Shown here: positions 1-9,325 of the stretch, piece by piece
Numbering within the stretch: position 1 is the stretch's first letter
Layout of the letters: each line of letters begins with the position of its first letter
Origin: Peribacillus sp. FSL P2-0133
GTDB taxonomy: Bacteria; Bacillota; Bacilli; Bacillales; DSM-1321
Length of the DNA: 64,000 nt
NCBI RefSeq assembly: GCF_037975445.1
Contig: NZ_CP150254.1
Location: 2,540,001 to 2,604,000 of the forward strand
Reading direction: 5' to 3'
Translations under genes and position numbers: made by a program
Notes under the pieces: model-generated
The model's database searches: none
The model's input: only the letters and a program-made list of their open reading frames with translations
What the model was told of the DNA's origin: nothing

Positions 1-122
1 CGAGGGTCCCAATGAAAGGTTTGACTTAGTGCAATATATATTCGTTATTTTAGATAAACTTGTTTTTTTACCATTAGCATAGACTGATACATGATAAGCG
101 TATTTTACCGGAAAAATAAGCT

Positions 123-240
123 GCTATTAAACTATTAGGGCTGCCAGCGGGTGTGATGCCAGTGCAGTATAAGTTTCAAAACAGTGATGATTGTACTTAT
201 CTCAATAAAGTTCTCTTTAAAAGTATTATTTCTGGATAAT
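123..240 (+). pseudogene. possible IS3-family transposase C-terminal relic
   Basis: A short open stretch from about 123 reads IKLLGLPAG, MPVQYKFQ and then continues to a stop at 238-240. The LxGL...PVQY pattern resembles the last residues of IS3-family (IS150-like) transposases, which usually end IKxKLKGLSPVQYR. No upstream transposase frame, inverted repeat or target duplication is visible, so this would be only a decayed tail. The rest of 1-480 is AT-rich and I see no gene in it. Low confidence: the match is short and from memory of the family. Confidence 0.25.
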
Positions 241-487
241 TAGAGTAGAGACTTACATCAATCGTTATTTTGTAACAATTCGTAAAGAATAGACGGTAAA
301 TTTAAAAAAACCTAAATGAGATCACGCTATAAGGAAGAAACTAATAAGCACATAGAAAAATAAGTGATAATCCATTAAAAATTCTGTAAATTTAAATCAA
401 ACATTATAACGTTATATTGATTAGTTCAACAAAATATGATAATCTATTTTTGTAAAGAGAAATGAAATGAATTCTTACACAATTCAG

Positions 488-501
488 TGTAACCGTATAC
501 A
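488..501 (+). promoter_or_regulatory. candidate CcpA cre site before the amino-sugar-acid operon
   Basis: TGTAACCGTATACA matches the cre consensus TGWAANCGNTNWCA at 13 of 14 positions. It lies 44 bases before the chosen start of the amidohydrolase gene, where CcpA could repress the whole operon in good carbon sources. A TTGATT (417-422) and an AT-rich TAATCT/TATGAT region near 435-445 could be the promoter, but the match is weak. Confidence 0.5.
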
Positions 502-544
502 AAGTACTTGCAATCGATAGGATGTACCGAAAAGGATGAGGGAA

Positions 545-1648
545 ATGACAGATACGTTAGTTCTGAAGAATGTAAAGATATTAGAGGGAAATGCAGCAGA
601 TATCATACTGGAAAATGGGATGATTAAAGAAATCGCACTTCCAGGAACTGCAACAGGGGATAAGATAATAGATTATGATCAAAAAGTTTTTGTTTCCAGC
701 GGATGGATTGATATACATGTACATGCTTTCCCGGAATTCGATCCTTATGGTGATGAGGTCGATGAGATTGGATATAAAACGGGTGTAACAACGGTCATTG
801 ATGCGGGAAGCACGGGGGCAGATAGGATATCTGATCTCGTTAACAGCTGTGAAAATTCCAAAACGAATGTTTTCGCCTTTCTGAATATTTCGCGGATTGG
901 CCTGAAAAGGATTGATGAGTTATCGGATATTTCATGGCTGGACGAAGGGGAATTAAGGAAGGCAATTTCCAAGTACGGGGATTTTGTCGTTGGACTTAAA
1001 GCGAGAATAAGTAAAAGCGTGGTTGGTCCAAATGGTGTCGAACCATTAAAAATCGCTAGGAAGTTCTCGGCTGAAACTGGTTTACCATTAATGGTCCATA
1101 TCGGTTCAGGGCCGCCTGATATTAAAGAAGTCCTTGAATTACTTGAGGAAAAGGATATTATTACACATTTCTTAAATGGTAAAGCGAATAATTTATTTGA
1201 TGAAAGAGAAGAGCCGCTGCCTGAGTTCAGTAAGGCGATTGAACGTGGTGTTCATTTGGATGTAGGTCATGGAACGGCAAGTTTTTCTTTTAAAACTGCA
1301 GAAATGGCGAAAAAGCGGGGAATACACTTCAATACGATCAGTACGGATATATATCGGAAAAACAGAGAGAATGGGCCAGTTTTTAATATGGCAAATGTGC
1401 TTACAAAATTTTTGTATCTGGGTTATCCATTAAAGGAAGTAATAGATGCCGTTACGGTCAATGCAGCAGCTTGGTTGCATAAACCCGAGCTTGGCAGGAT
1501 TTCAGCTGGGGATATTGCGAACTTGACCTTATTCTCGATCAAGAATGAGCCGACCCTTTTAATGGATTCCGAAGGAGAAAAAAGGATGGCAGAAAAAAGA
1601 GTTGTCGTAAAAGGAGTGGTTATAAATGGAGAATTCATTGAATGCTAA
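545..1648 (+). CDS. amidohydrolase/deacetylase-family metallohydrolase
   Basis: Metal-dependent hydrolase of the dihydroorotase-like amidohydrolase superfamily, 367 aa, cytoplasmic. Visible metal site elements are H58-x-H60 (DIHVHAF), the likely carbamylated K152 (GLKAR), H185 (MVHIG), H208 (ITHFL) and D268 (STDIY). An in-frame ATG exists at 536, but AAAGGATGAGG is placed to serve the ATG at 545, so that start is chosen. It is the first gene of an operon and its end overlaps the next gene by 23 bases. In related bacteria this family sits beside DgaE- and DgaF-type genes; a role in N-deacylation of a sugar-acid derivative is inferred from that context, not shown. Confidence 0.85.
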   Translation: MTDTLVLKNVKILEGNAADIILENGMIKEIALPGTATGDKIIDYDQKVFVSSGWIDIHVHAFPEFDPYGDEVDEIGYKTGVTTVIDAGSTGADRISDLVNSCENSKTNVFAFLNISRIGLKRIDELSDISWLDEGELRKAISKYGDFVVGLKARISKSVVGPNGVEPLKIARKFSAETGLPLMVHIGSGPPDIKEVLELLEEKDIITHFLNGKANNLFDEREEPLPEFSKAIERGVHLDVGHGTASFSFKTAEMAKKRGIHFNTISTDIYRKNRENGPVFNMANVLTKFLYLGYPLKEVIDAVTVNAAAWLHKPELGRISAGDIANLTLFSIKNEPTLLMDSEGEKRMAEKRVVVKGVVINGEFIEC

Positions 1649-2735
1649 ATACGGTTTGAAAAGAGTCATAAATGCAAGCGGAAGAATGAGTATATTGGGG
1701 GTTTCTGCCCCAACTGACACAGTGATGGACGCGATGAAAAAAGGTGGGCAAAATTATGTTGAAATTTCTGATTTAGTCGATAAGTCAGGCCAGCATATAG
1801 CGAATTTGCTTCATTCTGAAGCAGCTGTCGTCGTAAACTCAGCATCAAGTGGAATTGCGCTTTCAGTAGCGGCGATCGTTACTGAAGGAAATAGAAGGAA
1901 AAGCGAAAGGCTTCATCAAGATCTCATTCAAAAAAATGAAATCATCATGCTTAAAGGCCATAACGTTCAGTATGGTGCACCGGTTGAAACCATGATTTAT
2001 CTTGGTGGCGGAAAATTGGTTGAAGTTGGTTATGCAAACGAAGGGAAGGCAGAACATATTGCGGATGCCATAAATGAAAATACTTCTGCCATTTTATACG
2101 TGAAATCGCATCATGCTGTTCAGAAAAATATGATATCGGTCGAAGAAGCATGGGAAGTGGCCAAAACGAATAATATCCCTCTGATTGTCGATGCAGCAGC
2201 GGAGGAGGATTTGGAAAAATATGTACAATTCTCCGACTTGGCCATTTATAGTGGATCAAAAGCCATTGAAGGACCCACATCTGGTATCGTTGCTGGCAGA
2301 AAAAAATATATCGAATGGGTAAAGGTTCAATTGCACTGTATCGGAAGGAGCATGAAGGTTGGAAAGGAAACTACCTTTGGGCTGCTTCAGGCATTGGATG
2401 AGTATTTCGTCAAGACGGATAATAGCGAAAAAGAAAAAGCTAGTTTACAAGTTCTCACATCACTTGAATCCATTGAGGGCGTAAAAGTAACGATAGTTCA
2501 GGATGAAGCCGGCCGTGCCATATATAGAGCACGTATTTCCATTGATCCTTTAATAACGGAAACAACGGCGAAGGAAGTGAACGAGCAGCTCAGAAATGGA
2601 GATATCGCCATTTACACACGTGATTATGGGATACGGCAAGGCTTTTTCGATATAGATCCGCGTCCATTGCAAGGTGATGATATACATGTCATTGAAGCAC
2701 AATTAAGAACCATATTAGGAGGAAAACAGGGATGA
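1626..2735 (+). CDS. DgaE-family PLP-dependent ammonia-lyase (SelA-related)
   Basis: Fold-type I pyridoxal-phosphate enzyme of the SelA-like/DgaE family, 369 aa. The motif SGSKAIEGPTSG places the PLP Schiff-base lysine at K212, and D189 in LIVDAAAE should contact the pyridine nitrogen. The characterised relative DgaE turns D-glucosaminate 6-phosphate into 2-keto-3-deoxygluconate 6-phosphate plus ammonia. AAAAGGAG precedes the ATG. The gene overlaps the upstream hydrolase by 23 bases and the downstream aldolase by 4, so the three are almost certainly translationally coupled. The exact substrate here (phosphorylated or not) is unknown. Confidence 0.85.
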   Translation: MENSLNAKYGLKRVINASGRMSILGVSAPTDTVMDAMKKGGQNYVEISDLVDKSGQHIANLLHSEAAVVVNSASSGIALSVAAIVTEGNRRKSERLHQDLIQKNEIIMLKGHNVQYGAPVETMIYLGGGKLVEVGYANEGKAEHIADAINENTSAILYVKSHHAVQKNMISVEEAWEVAKTNNIPLIVDAAAEEDLEKYVQFSDLAIYSGSKAIEGPTSGIVAGRKKYIEWVKVQLHCIGRSMKVGKETTFGLLQALDEYFVKTDNSEKEKASLQVLTSLESIEGVKVTIVQDEAGRAIYRARISIDPLITETTAKEVNEQLRNGDIAIYTRDYGIRQGFFDIDPRPLQGDDIHVIEAQLRTILGGKQG

Positions 2736-3487
2736 CAAACATAAACAAACGGTTATTGAATGATCGTGTAGCCTTAAATGTACTGGCAAATAGTGTAGAA
2801 AATGCAGTGGAAGTCTTTGAAGCAGCGGAAGGCCATGTATTGGTTGGTGTACTCTCAAAGGATTATCCAACTGTGGAAGCTGGTGTTATAGCAATGAAAG
2901 AATACGGGGAAGCCATTGATGAGGCCGTTTCTATAGGATTGGGCGCGGGCGATAATAGACAGGCAGCGGTTGTCGCAGAAATAGCAAAATACTATCCAGG
3001 CAGTCATATTAACCAGGTTTTTCCTGCTGTTGGTGCTACGAGGGCCAATTTAGGTGAGAAGGACAGCTGGATAAATTCACTTATTTCTCCAACTGGGAAA
3101 GTAGGTTACGTGAATATATCCACTGGTCCAGTAAGTGCAGGTGCAAGTGAAACTGCCATTGTGCCTATCAAAGCTGCCATTGCCCTGGTTCGCGATATGG
3201 GAGGAAATGCTCTGAAATATTTCCCGATGAAAGGCCTGAAGCATGAAGATGAATATCGTGCTGTGGCAAAAGCTTGTGGTGAAGAGGGATTTGCTTTGGA
3301 ACCAACAGGTGGAATCGATTTAAATAATTTCGAGACTATACTAGAAATCGCATTAGAAGCAAAAGTGCCTAAAGTCATTCCCCATGTATATTCTTCCATC
3401 ATCGATGAAGAGACTGGAAAAACGAATGGGGAGGATGTACGGAAATTATTAGCCATAACTAAAAAATTGGTTGAAAAATATGCTTAA
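2732..3487 (+). CDS. DgaF-type 2-dehydro-3-deoxyphosphogluconate aldolase
   Basis: 251 aa protein of the KDGP aldolase family found next to DgaE-like genes. It should split 2-keto-3-deoxy-6-phosphogluconate into pyruvate and glyceraldehyde 3-phosphate. NALKYFPMKG is the region expected to carry the Schiff-base lysine, with EPTGGIDL as a phosphate-binding type loop near residue 190. The start ATG overlaps the stop of the PLP enzyme (ATGA) and follows GGAGGAAAACAGGG. The family assignment is strong from length, motifs and context; substrate detail is inferred. Confidence 0.85.
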   Translation: MTNINKRLLNDRVALNVLANSVENAVEVFEAAEGHVLVGVLSKDYPTVEAGVIAMKEYGEAIDEAVSIGLGAGDNRQAAVVAEIAKYYPGSHINQVFPAVGATRANLGEKDSWINSLISPTGKVGYVNISTGPVSAGASETAIVPIKAAIALVRDMGGNALKYFPMKGLKHEDEYRAVAKACGEEGFALEPTGGIDLNNFETILEIALEAKVPKVIPHVYSSIIDEETGKTNGEDVRKLLAITKKLVEKYA

Positions 3488-4493
3488 AAGGATTGTGGCA
3501 TTCGGGGAAGTAATGATGCGTTTGCAGGTACCAGGGCATGAATTGCTATCACAGGCCAATACTCTGCAATACTCCTTTTCAGGCACGGGGGTAAACGTTG
3601 CTTCTGCGATGACAAAGCTAGGACATGAGGGGAATCTTGTGACAAAGTTACCGGATAACCCCCTTGGGGATTCCGCGATTTCATCTTTGCAGCGATTAGG
3701 AATTGGAAGGAACTTCATCTCTAGAGGTGGCAAATACTTGGGGATGTATTTTTTGGAAAATGGTTTTGGACAGCGGGCGAGCCGTGTCACATATTCCAAT
3801 CGATTGGAAAGCAGTTTTAATACAGCCTCCTTATCCGATTATGACATGGATATGATTTCGGAAAGTACGGATATCATCCATTTTTGCGGAATCACGCTTG
3901 CAATGGCGGAAAATGTACGGGAAAGTATGAAGGTGCTGGCTAGAAAAGTCAAAGAAAAAGGCGGTACAGTCTGTTTCGATTGCAACTACCGCCCCTCTTT
4001 ATGGGAGGGAGGTTATGCTGACGCAAAGCCTCATTATGAAGAAATGCTTTCTTTGGCTGATATCGTCATGATGAATGAGAAAGACGCCCTATATATTTTA
4101 GGAATGAAGTCTGAAGGTTCCACAAGGGAAGAACAGCTAATCGAGTTGATCCCTGAGGTGGCAAAGAAATTCAATATTCAGTCGATAGCAGGGACACATC
4201 GTTCAATCAACAGTGATAATAGCCATACGTTGAGGGGGTATATATACAAGGAAGAAACATTTTACTTTTCCGATATCCTATCATTTTCCGTATATGATAG
4301 AATAGGTTCAGGCGATGCTTACACCAGCGGAATCTTACATGGAGAATTACTGGGATATACCCCTGAAAAGACAGTTCGGTTTGCGGCTGTTTCAGGAATG
4401 CTGGCATGTACTGTCGTTGGAGATACTCCTTTGGCAACCGAAAAGGAGATACTCTCGGCAATGGAAGGTAAAATGGAAGATATTAAGAGATAA
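3480..4493 (+). CDS. kdgK: PfkB-family sugar kinase, 2-keto-3-deoxygluconate kinase type
   Basis: Ribokinase/PfkB-family kinase, 337 aa from the ATG at 3480, overlapping the aldolase gene by 8 bases. A TTG nine bases earlier (3471) is possible but the ATG is preferred; no strong ribosome site is visible, consistent with coupling. N-terminal GEVMMRL and the PfkB signature DRIGSGDAYTSG with catalytic D279 are intact. Placed beside a KDPG aldolase it most likely phosphorylates 2-keto-3-deoxygluconate. If so, the upstream ammonia-lyase may act on an unphosphorylated aminosugar acid. Confidence 0.82.
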   Translation: MLKRIVAFGEVMMRLQVPGHELLSQANTLQYSFSGTGVNVASAMTKLGHEGNLVTKLPDNPLGDSAISSLQRLGIGRNFISRGGKYLGMYFLENGFGQRASRVTYSNRLESSFNTASLSDYDMDMISESTDIIHFCGITLAMAENVRESMKVLARKVKEKGGTVCFDCNYRPSLWEGGYADAKPHYEEMLSLADIVMMNEKDALYILGMKSEGSTREEQLIELIPEVAKKFNIQSIAGTHRSINSDNSHTLRGYIYKEETFYFSDILSFSVYDRIGSGDAYTSGILHGELLGYTPEKTVRFAAVSGMLACTVVGDTPLATEKEILSAMEGKMEDIKR

Positions 4494-4510
4494 AAGGCAG
4501 GAGATTAGGA

Positions 4511-5233
4511 ATGAATGTGAACAGAAAAAATGGACCGATGTATTTGCAGATAAAAGAAATATTAAAGGATCGTATTTTACATGGGGTTTATGCCATTGAC
4601 ACAAACATTCCCTCTGAGCCTCTTTTGGAAGAAGAATTTAACGTAAGTAAGGTCACTGTCCGTAATGCAATCAAAGAACTCGTGCAAGAGGGGTATGTTG
4701 AAAAGAAAAGCGGCAAGGGCACTAGGGTCATAGCTAATGGTGCGATTGTCAAACTTTCCAAAGGAAAGCGTTTCACAGAGCTGTTGGTGGAGGAAGGGCA
4801 CTCCATTTTAAAAAAGGTGTTAAACATAAGTCATATTGACCTTTCTTCAGACTCTAAGCTGCATTCTCTATTTGGTGACCATTGCATAAGTATCGAACGG
4901 ATATATTTATTGGACAATGAACCTTATATTTACTTTACACATTATGTTTCACTCGATATGAACGAAGAAGATATGAAAGAGGTCCAGATCAATTCTTTGT
5001 ACCGCTTTTTGGAAGATCAAAACGTCAAACTTGAAACATTCAGAGATGAGTTTGCCGTTGCTATCGCTCCGGATCACATTTGCGAAACACTGAAAATCGA
5101 AAACAATAGTCCTGTACTAAAAAGGATTCGGATTTCCAGTGATGGGGACGGAAATGTTATGGAATACAGTGAAGGGTATTACAACACGGCTAAACAGAAC
5201 TACATTGTGACATATAATGAGCCGGTACAATAA
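4511..5233 (+). CDS. GntR-family (HutC/UTRA) transcriptional regulator
   Basis: 240 aa repressor-type protein. Residues about 8-75 form the winged HTH (FNVSKVTVRNAIKELVQEG), and the rest is a UTRA effector domain like those that bind sugar phosphates or amino acids. It starts 17 bases after the kinase gene with AGGAGATTAGGA in front and lies inside the operon. Local regulation of this gene set by a pathway intermediate is therefore the simplest reading. Operator sequences were not identified with confidence. Confidence 0.85.
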   Translation: MNVNRKNGPMYLQIKEILKDRILHGVYAIDTNIPSEPLLEEEFNVSKVTVRNAIKELVQEGYVEKKSGKGTRVIANGAIVKLSKGKRFTELLVEEGHSILKKVLNISHIDLSSDSKLHSLFGDHCISIERIYLLDNEPYIYFTHYVSLDMNEEDMKEVQINSLYRFLEDQNVKLETFRDEFAVAIAPDHICETLKIENNSPVLKRIRISSDGDGNVMEYSEGYYNTAKQNYIVTYNEPVQ

Positions 5234-5256
5234 TTCAATTATTGTATTGGTTTGAT

Positions 5257-5270
5257 TGTAAGCGATTTCA
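5257..5270 (+). promoter_or_regulatory. candidate CcpA cre site just upstream of the GntP permease
   Basis: TGTAAGCGATTTCA matches the cre consensus TGWAANCGNTNWCA at all 14 positions. It ends 18 bases before the permease ATG, directly upstream of the ribosome binding site GGTGGGGAG. Bound CcpA there would act as a roadblock to transcription into the transporter gene. Confidence 0.65.
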
Positions 5271-5288
5271 ATAGGGTGGGGAGAACAT

Positions 5289-6614
5289 ATGGATCTATAT
5301 TTATTAGGAATCACGCTGATAGCTATCGTAATTGTTATTTTGGGGGTATCATGGTGGAAATGGCATGCATTCATTAGCTTGACTGTAGCCAGTTTATTTT
5401 TAGCGGTTTTTTCTGGACTGCCGATGGACAAGATTGTAGGAGCATATGAAACGGGTGTCGGAGCGGTCCTTGGTCACCTTATTGGAATATTGGCTTTAGG
5501 GACCATCTTAGGAAAAATGATGTCCGACTCTGGAGCCGGTATGCAGGTTGCTGACTTTTTCATTAATAAATTTGGCGTGAAGAACCTGCCATGGGCCATG
5601 CTTTTATCTGGTTTCATCATAGGCATTCCGGTATTTTTTGAGGTTGGTTTAGTAATATTGCTGCCTTTGGTCATTTCCATTCGGAAATCAACTAAAGTGA
5701 ACATCTTGTTAATTGGTATTCCAGTACTTGCTGGTTTATCGATCGTACATGGGTTGGTACCTCCGCATCCGGGAGCCATGACAGCTATTGGGATCTATAA
5801 TGCAAACATGGGACACGTACTTCTGTACTCATTGATCATCGCATTCCCGACTGCTGTAATTGCCGGACCTCTATTCGCAAAATGGGTTCAAAAACGGGTT
5901 ATTCCTGTTGGTGAACCGGAATTGATCCGGGTGGTAACAAAGTCAAGTGGATTACCAGGGACAGGAGTTTCGTTCTTCATCATCCTTTTGCCTGTATTGT
6001 TGATGGTTTTAACTGTATTGGCGCCTTATTTGCCGCTACCGGGTTCCATTGAAAAATTCTTATTGTTTATCGGAAGTCCGGTGATTGCCCTATTAATCTC
6101 CTGTTTTGCTGCTTACTATTTCTTGGGCTACAGACAGGGAATGGACAAATCGCTAATTAAAAAGTTGACGGAAGAATGCTTATTGCCATTAGCCTCCATA
6201 ATCCTTATTATCGGTGCTGGTGGAGGATTCAAGCAAATTTTAATTGATAGTGGCGTAGGGACTGCAATTGCTTCCATGTCTGAAGAAATTTCTTTATCAC
6301 CGATCATTCTTGCATTCCTAGTGGCCGGATTGATTCGGATTGCCACGGGTTCTGCAACCGTCGCTTTGACCACGGCAGCAGGAATCGTTTCACCGGTCGT
6401 TGCCAATATGACAGGTGTAAATCTAGAATTACTCGTTATTGCCACTGGCGCAGGATCACTTATGTTTTCCCATGTTAATGACGCCGGTTTCTGGTTAGTA
6501 AAAGAATATATGGGACTAACCGTTAAAGAAACATTCAAAACATGGACAGTCATGGAAACCTTACTTTCCTTCGTGGCATTCGGTTTGGTTTTAATTTTGG
6601 ATATATTCATTTAG
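5289..6614 (+). CDS. GntP-family gluconate/sugar-acid:proton symporter
   Basis: 441 aa polytopic membrane protein with about 12 hydrophobic segments and no PTS features. Family-like stretches include GILALGTILGKMM, PVFFEVGLV and VPPHPGAM. Known members import gluconate, 2-keto-3-deoxygluconate or related aldonates with protons. It is the last gene of the operon, 55 bases after the regulator, with a good GGTGGGGAG site and its own cre site. It should bring in the unphosphorylated acid that the other enzymes degrade. Confidence 0.88.
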   Translation: MDLYLLGITLIAIVIVILGVSWWKWHAFISLTVASLFLAVFSGLPMDKIVGAYETGVGAVLGHLIGILALGTILGKMMSDSGAGMQVADFFINKFGVKNLPWAMLLSGFIIGIPVFFEVGLVILLPLVISIRKSTKVNILLIGIPVLAGLSIVHGLVPPHPGAMTAIGIYNANMGHVLLYSLIIAFPTAVIAGPLFAKWVQKRVIPVGEPELIRVVTKSSGLPGTGVSFFIILLPVLLMVLTVLAPYLPLPGSIEKFLLFIGSPVIALLISCFAAYYFLGYRQGMDKSLIKKLTEECLLPLASIILIIGAGGGFKQILIDSGVGTAIASMSEEISLSPIILAFLVAGLIRIATGSATVALTTAAGIVSPVVANMTGVNLELLVIATGAGSLMFSHVNDAGFWLVKEYMGLTVKETFKTWTVMETLLSFVAFGLVLILDIFI

Positions 6615-6643
6615 TAAATAAAGGGTCTGAATAAGGGCATTTA

Positions 6644-6690
6644 CCTCCTTGATCTGTTTTGGGGTGACAGATCAAGGAGGCTTTTATTTA
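6644..6690 (+). terminator. rho-independent terminator after the GntP operon
   Basis: A perfect 14-bp stem, CCTCCTTGATCTGT (6644-6657) and ACAGATCAAGGAGG (6667-6680), is followed by CTTTTATTT. It lies 30 bases after the permease stop. Confidence 0.9.
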
Positions 6691-6812
6691 GTTTTGAACA
6701 TGTTGGGGAGGGAGTAAATGACTGGCTTAGTTCTTAAAGATAGGTCGATGGGAAATCAGAAACAAAAGTCATTCAGAATAGGAAGTAGTATGACAGTGAC
6801 AAGGGTGTAGTT

Positions 6813-6995
6813 TCATCCGGAAGACGTTTGTTTTGCTCCTCTAAGATATAAGTCCTGACAGAGACTTCTATATTGAAAGATTGACAGCTTCCCGTTTACA
6901 TATTCATTCTGAATATAATCCAGTAATTCATTGGCATGGTTAGGCTTTTGACGTTTTTCCTGAATATAATGGAGGATTAAAACTTCTATATTCAC
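6813..6995 (-). CDS. YppF-like small protein
   Basis: 60 aa soluble protein with a GTG start preceded by AAGGTGAG at suitable spacing. The features NHANELLDYIQ, a central Y/N stretch and SIFQYRSLCQDL resemble the short YppF-like family of Bacillus, whose function is unknown. Neighbouring genes give no clue: it stands alone between the GntP terminator and the downstream MFS gene. The family assignment is from memory and moderate. Confidence 0.55.
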   Translation of the reverse strand: MNIEVLILHYIQEKRQKPNHANELLDYIQNEYVNGKLSIFQYRSLCQDLYLRGAKQTSSG

Positions 6996-7232
6996 ACACT
7001 CACCTTACTTGACAAGTATTTTTTTCCATTAACAATATAACATGGTAATTCAAAAAAATATCATTTTTAGAATATTTTAACTATCGACATATTTATACAA
7101 ATAAAAGGAATGATTCGGGCTAGGGCTGGAAAATTGATAAAATATTATCGGGATATGCAAAAAATAGAGCGATACCTACTGGTATGGACTCTTTCTAACT
7201 TTTATTCTACCGTGTTGTTTTTAAGTCGGCTC

Positions 7233-7260
7233 AAGAAAAAACCCTTGAAATTCAAGGGTT
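7233..7260 (-). terminator. terminator of the minus-strand MFS gene
   Basis: Read on the minus strand, AACCCTTGAA and TTTCAAGGGTT form a stem followed by a run of T. It lies about 60 bases past the stop of the MFS gene at 7319. Confidence 0.75.
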
Positions 7261-7318
7261 GGATAGTTCATCAAAGTGATAAAAAATGTTGGCGCTGATT
7301 TTACATGGGGCTTCAGCT

Positions 7319-8608
7319 TCATGCTTGTATCTTTTGTACAGGTATAGGTGATAAACGCAGCTCTGCGGCCTCTCTCTTAATGGAGAATAAATAAGCTGCC
7401 AAACCTAATATGGCTGTAAAAATCAGCATGGCGATCGATGAACTGAAATCCCCGCCAGACAAGTCACGAAGCCATCCCATGATATAGCTCGAAAAGCCGC
7501 CCATGATATTCGTGAATCCAATTAGACCAGCGGCCCGTCCTGCCGTTTCAGGTGTTGAGTATTTTACCATGAGCATATTACTTAAATGGAACACACCGCC
7601 TTGACATCCCATTGCCAGTCCCATACATAGTCCGGCTAAAATAGGATTGGGGATGAAAATCGCTACAGTCAGAAAGACTGCCGTCAATGAAAATAGAATC
7701 GTGGCCATCAAACTTGGACGTCTGGTTTTGTCAGCCAGAAAACCGCATGCCAAGACAAATCCTAAAGCGAATAGCCAGGAAAGAGAAGTAATACTCGACA
7801 TTCCTTCCTTTTCGAATCCTTTTGCTTCAATGAGGTATGTAGGAAGCCAAATGCTGATACCGAAAAATAAGAAGGAGCATACAAGCATGCCAAACCAAAC
7901 AATCCAGAAACGATAATCTTGGGCGAAACTCTTATTCTCGGAGGCAGCGGTTTCTTTCACTTCATCATCCGTTTGGCGAATGAAAGCCAATTCCTCCTTA
8001 CTTATACGGGGGTGCTCTTCTGGTGTATTTCGTGTCATAAAGATGAACATCGGGATATTTATAAATAAGTTGAACGCTGCAAGCATAAAGAAAGCTGCTT
8101 GCCAGTGGAGTAAAGATATCACGAGCACCAAAACAACGGCTCCCATTGCCGGACCTAAATAGTTACCAGTAAGCCATGATGCCTGGGCCCTCCCCAATTC
8201 GCGTTTATTAAACCAGTTAGAAATGAATTTGCCGGAAACCGGAATCATCATCCCCTCACCAAAACCAAGAATGATCCTGCTTATTAAAAACATTTCATAT
8301 GAATTTGCCAGGCCTGACATAATCATCGTGAGTGTCCAAACGAATAAACCGGCAATGGCTGTTTTTCGGGCACCTAATTTATCAATGATGAAGCCCCAAA
8401 AAAGATTGGAAACTCCATAGGCAATGGTGAATACAAAAGATAGAAGACCGATCTTTGCATTTTTGTCATCGCCTGTCATACCGAGTGCATGCAAGAATTC
8501 AGGATCTGTTTGAATGATGGAAATGCCAACCTTATCAATTTGTCCGAAAAACCAAAAGAAAAAAATTGGAACGGCAATATACAACCATCTTTTTTGCCCA
8601 TTTAACAT
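7319..8608 (-). CDS. MFS transporter, anion:cation symporter (ACS) type
   Basis: About 429 aa with 12 predicted membrane segments. The motifs WFFGQIDKVGIS in TM1, WGFIIDKLGARK (MFS loop 2-3) and SRIILGFGEGM are typical of the ACS group, which moves organic anions such as sugar acids, phthalate or 4-hydroxyphenylacetate. The ATG at 8608 has AAGGAG eight bases upstream and is preferred over the in-frame start at 8656. It could serve either neighbouring catabolic cluster. A second ACS-type transporter lies at 26131-27405. Confidence 0.85.
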   Translation of the reverse strand: MLNGQKRWLYIAVPIFFFWFFGQIDKVGISIIQTDPEFLHALGMTGDDKNAKIGLLSFVFTIAYGVSNLFWGFIIDKLGARKTAIAGLFVWTLTMIMSGLANSYEMFLISRIILGFGEGMMIPVSGKFISNWFNKRELGRAQASWLTGNYLGPAMGAVVLVLVISLLHWQAAFFMLAAFNLFINIPMFIFMTRNTPEEHPRISKEELAFIRQTDDEVKETAASENKSFAQDYRFWIVWFGMLVCSFLFFGISIWLPTYLIEAKGFEKEGMSSITSLSWLFALGFVLACGFLADKTRRPSLMATILFSLTAVFLTVAIFIPNPILAGLCMGLAMGCQGGVFHLSNMLMVKYSTPETAGRAAGLIGFTNIMGGFSSYIMGWLRDLSGGDFSSSIAMLIFTAILGLAAYLFSIKREAAELRLSPIPVQKIQA

Positions 8609-8873
8609 AATACCATCTCCTTGTCGCTTTTTAGCATTCCTTAAAACACTTACCATTGAGAATAAGTGAATTACGGGTTTTCCCTTTAGAAAGGTACTAG
8701 TTTTGATTGTTCATTTTAGAGCTTTCCCGCCTTTCTTTATAATTTTGATAGATAAAAAGTCACGGAAATGTTTTGTAAGGAAAACAAAGTTTTACTTTCT
8801 TAACGATAAATTAAAATAATTTGATTGTCAATTTAATATTTCGACTATTTTATATCTTTAGAATAAATAGATT

Positions 8874-8887
8874 TATAAGCGCTTTCA
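8874..8887 (-). promoter_or_regulatory. candidate CcpA cre site upstream of the MFS gene
   Basis: On the minus strand TGAAAGCGCTTATA matches the cre consensus at 13 of 14 positions. It lies about 265 bases before the MFS start, so either the promoter is far upstream or the site is chance. The rest of 8657-9320 is AT-rich without a convincing gene. Confidence 0.4.
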
Positions 8888-9325
8888 TATTGAATAGAAC
8901 TCCATTGCACCCTTTTGTACTTTCTTTGAGATATATTTAATCAAATGAGTGGAAGGACCTCTATCACGGACTTAAAAATGGAAGCATTTAATCTTTTGTG
9001 TCAAAAAAACAAATTATTATCAAATTATCAAAAATTCTGACTTATTGATATTGAATTTAAAATCAGGAAAATCTATAATTCATTTATATTGTTTTGTATA
9101 TGAAATACTTAATATGGAAAAAAACATGATTTGGCATAAAATATCGATGTATTATAATTCTTTATTTGTTTTCATTTGTAATATTGGTTATATTTGGTTG
9201 AATCGATCTTTTCTATCGATACGTCAATTAAGCTAGGCCTTCCAAATAGTTTTATATATGTAAATATGCTTTAATTGACACATATACACTATTCTATTTA
9301 AACATGAAGAATAAGGGTAGAAGGA

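Noticed and set aside
7110-7298. 62-codon plus-strand frame
   Set aside because: It has no good ribosome site, runs over the minus-strand terminator at 7233-7260 and has no recognisable features.
9045-9236. 63-codon frame in AT-rich DNA
   Set aside because: Composition reflects AT-rich sequence (many Ile, Tyr, Asn, Phe), with no ribosome site or motif.
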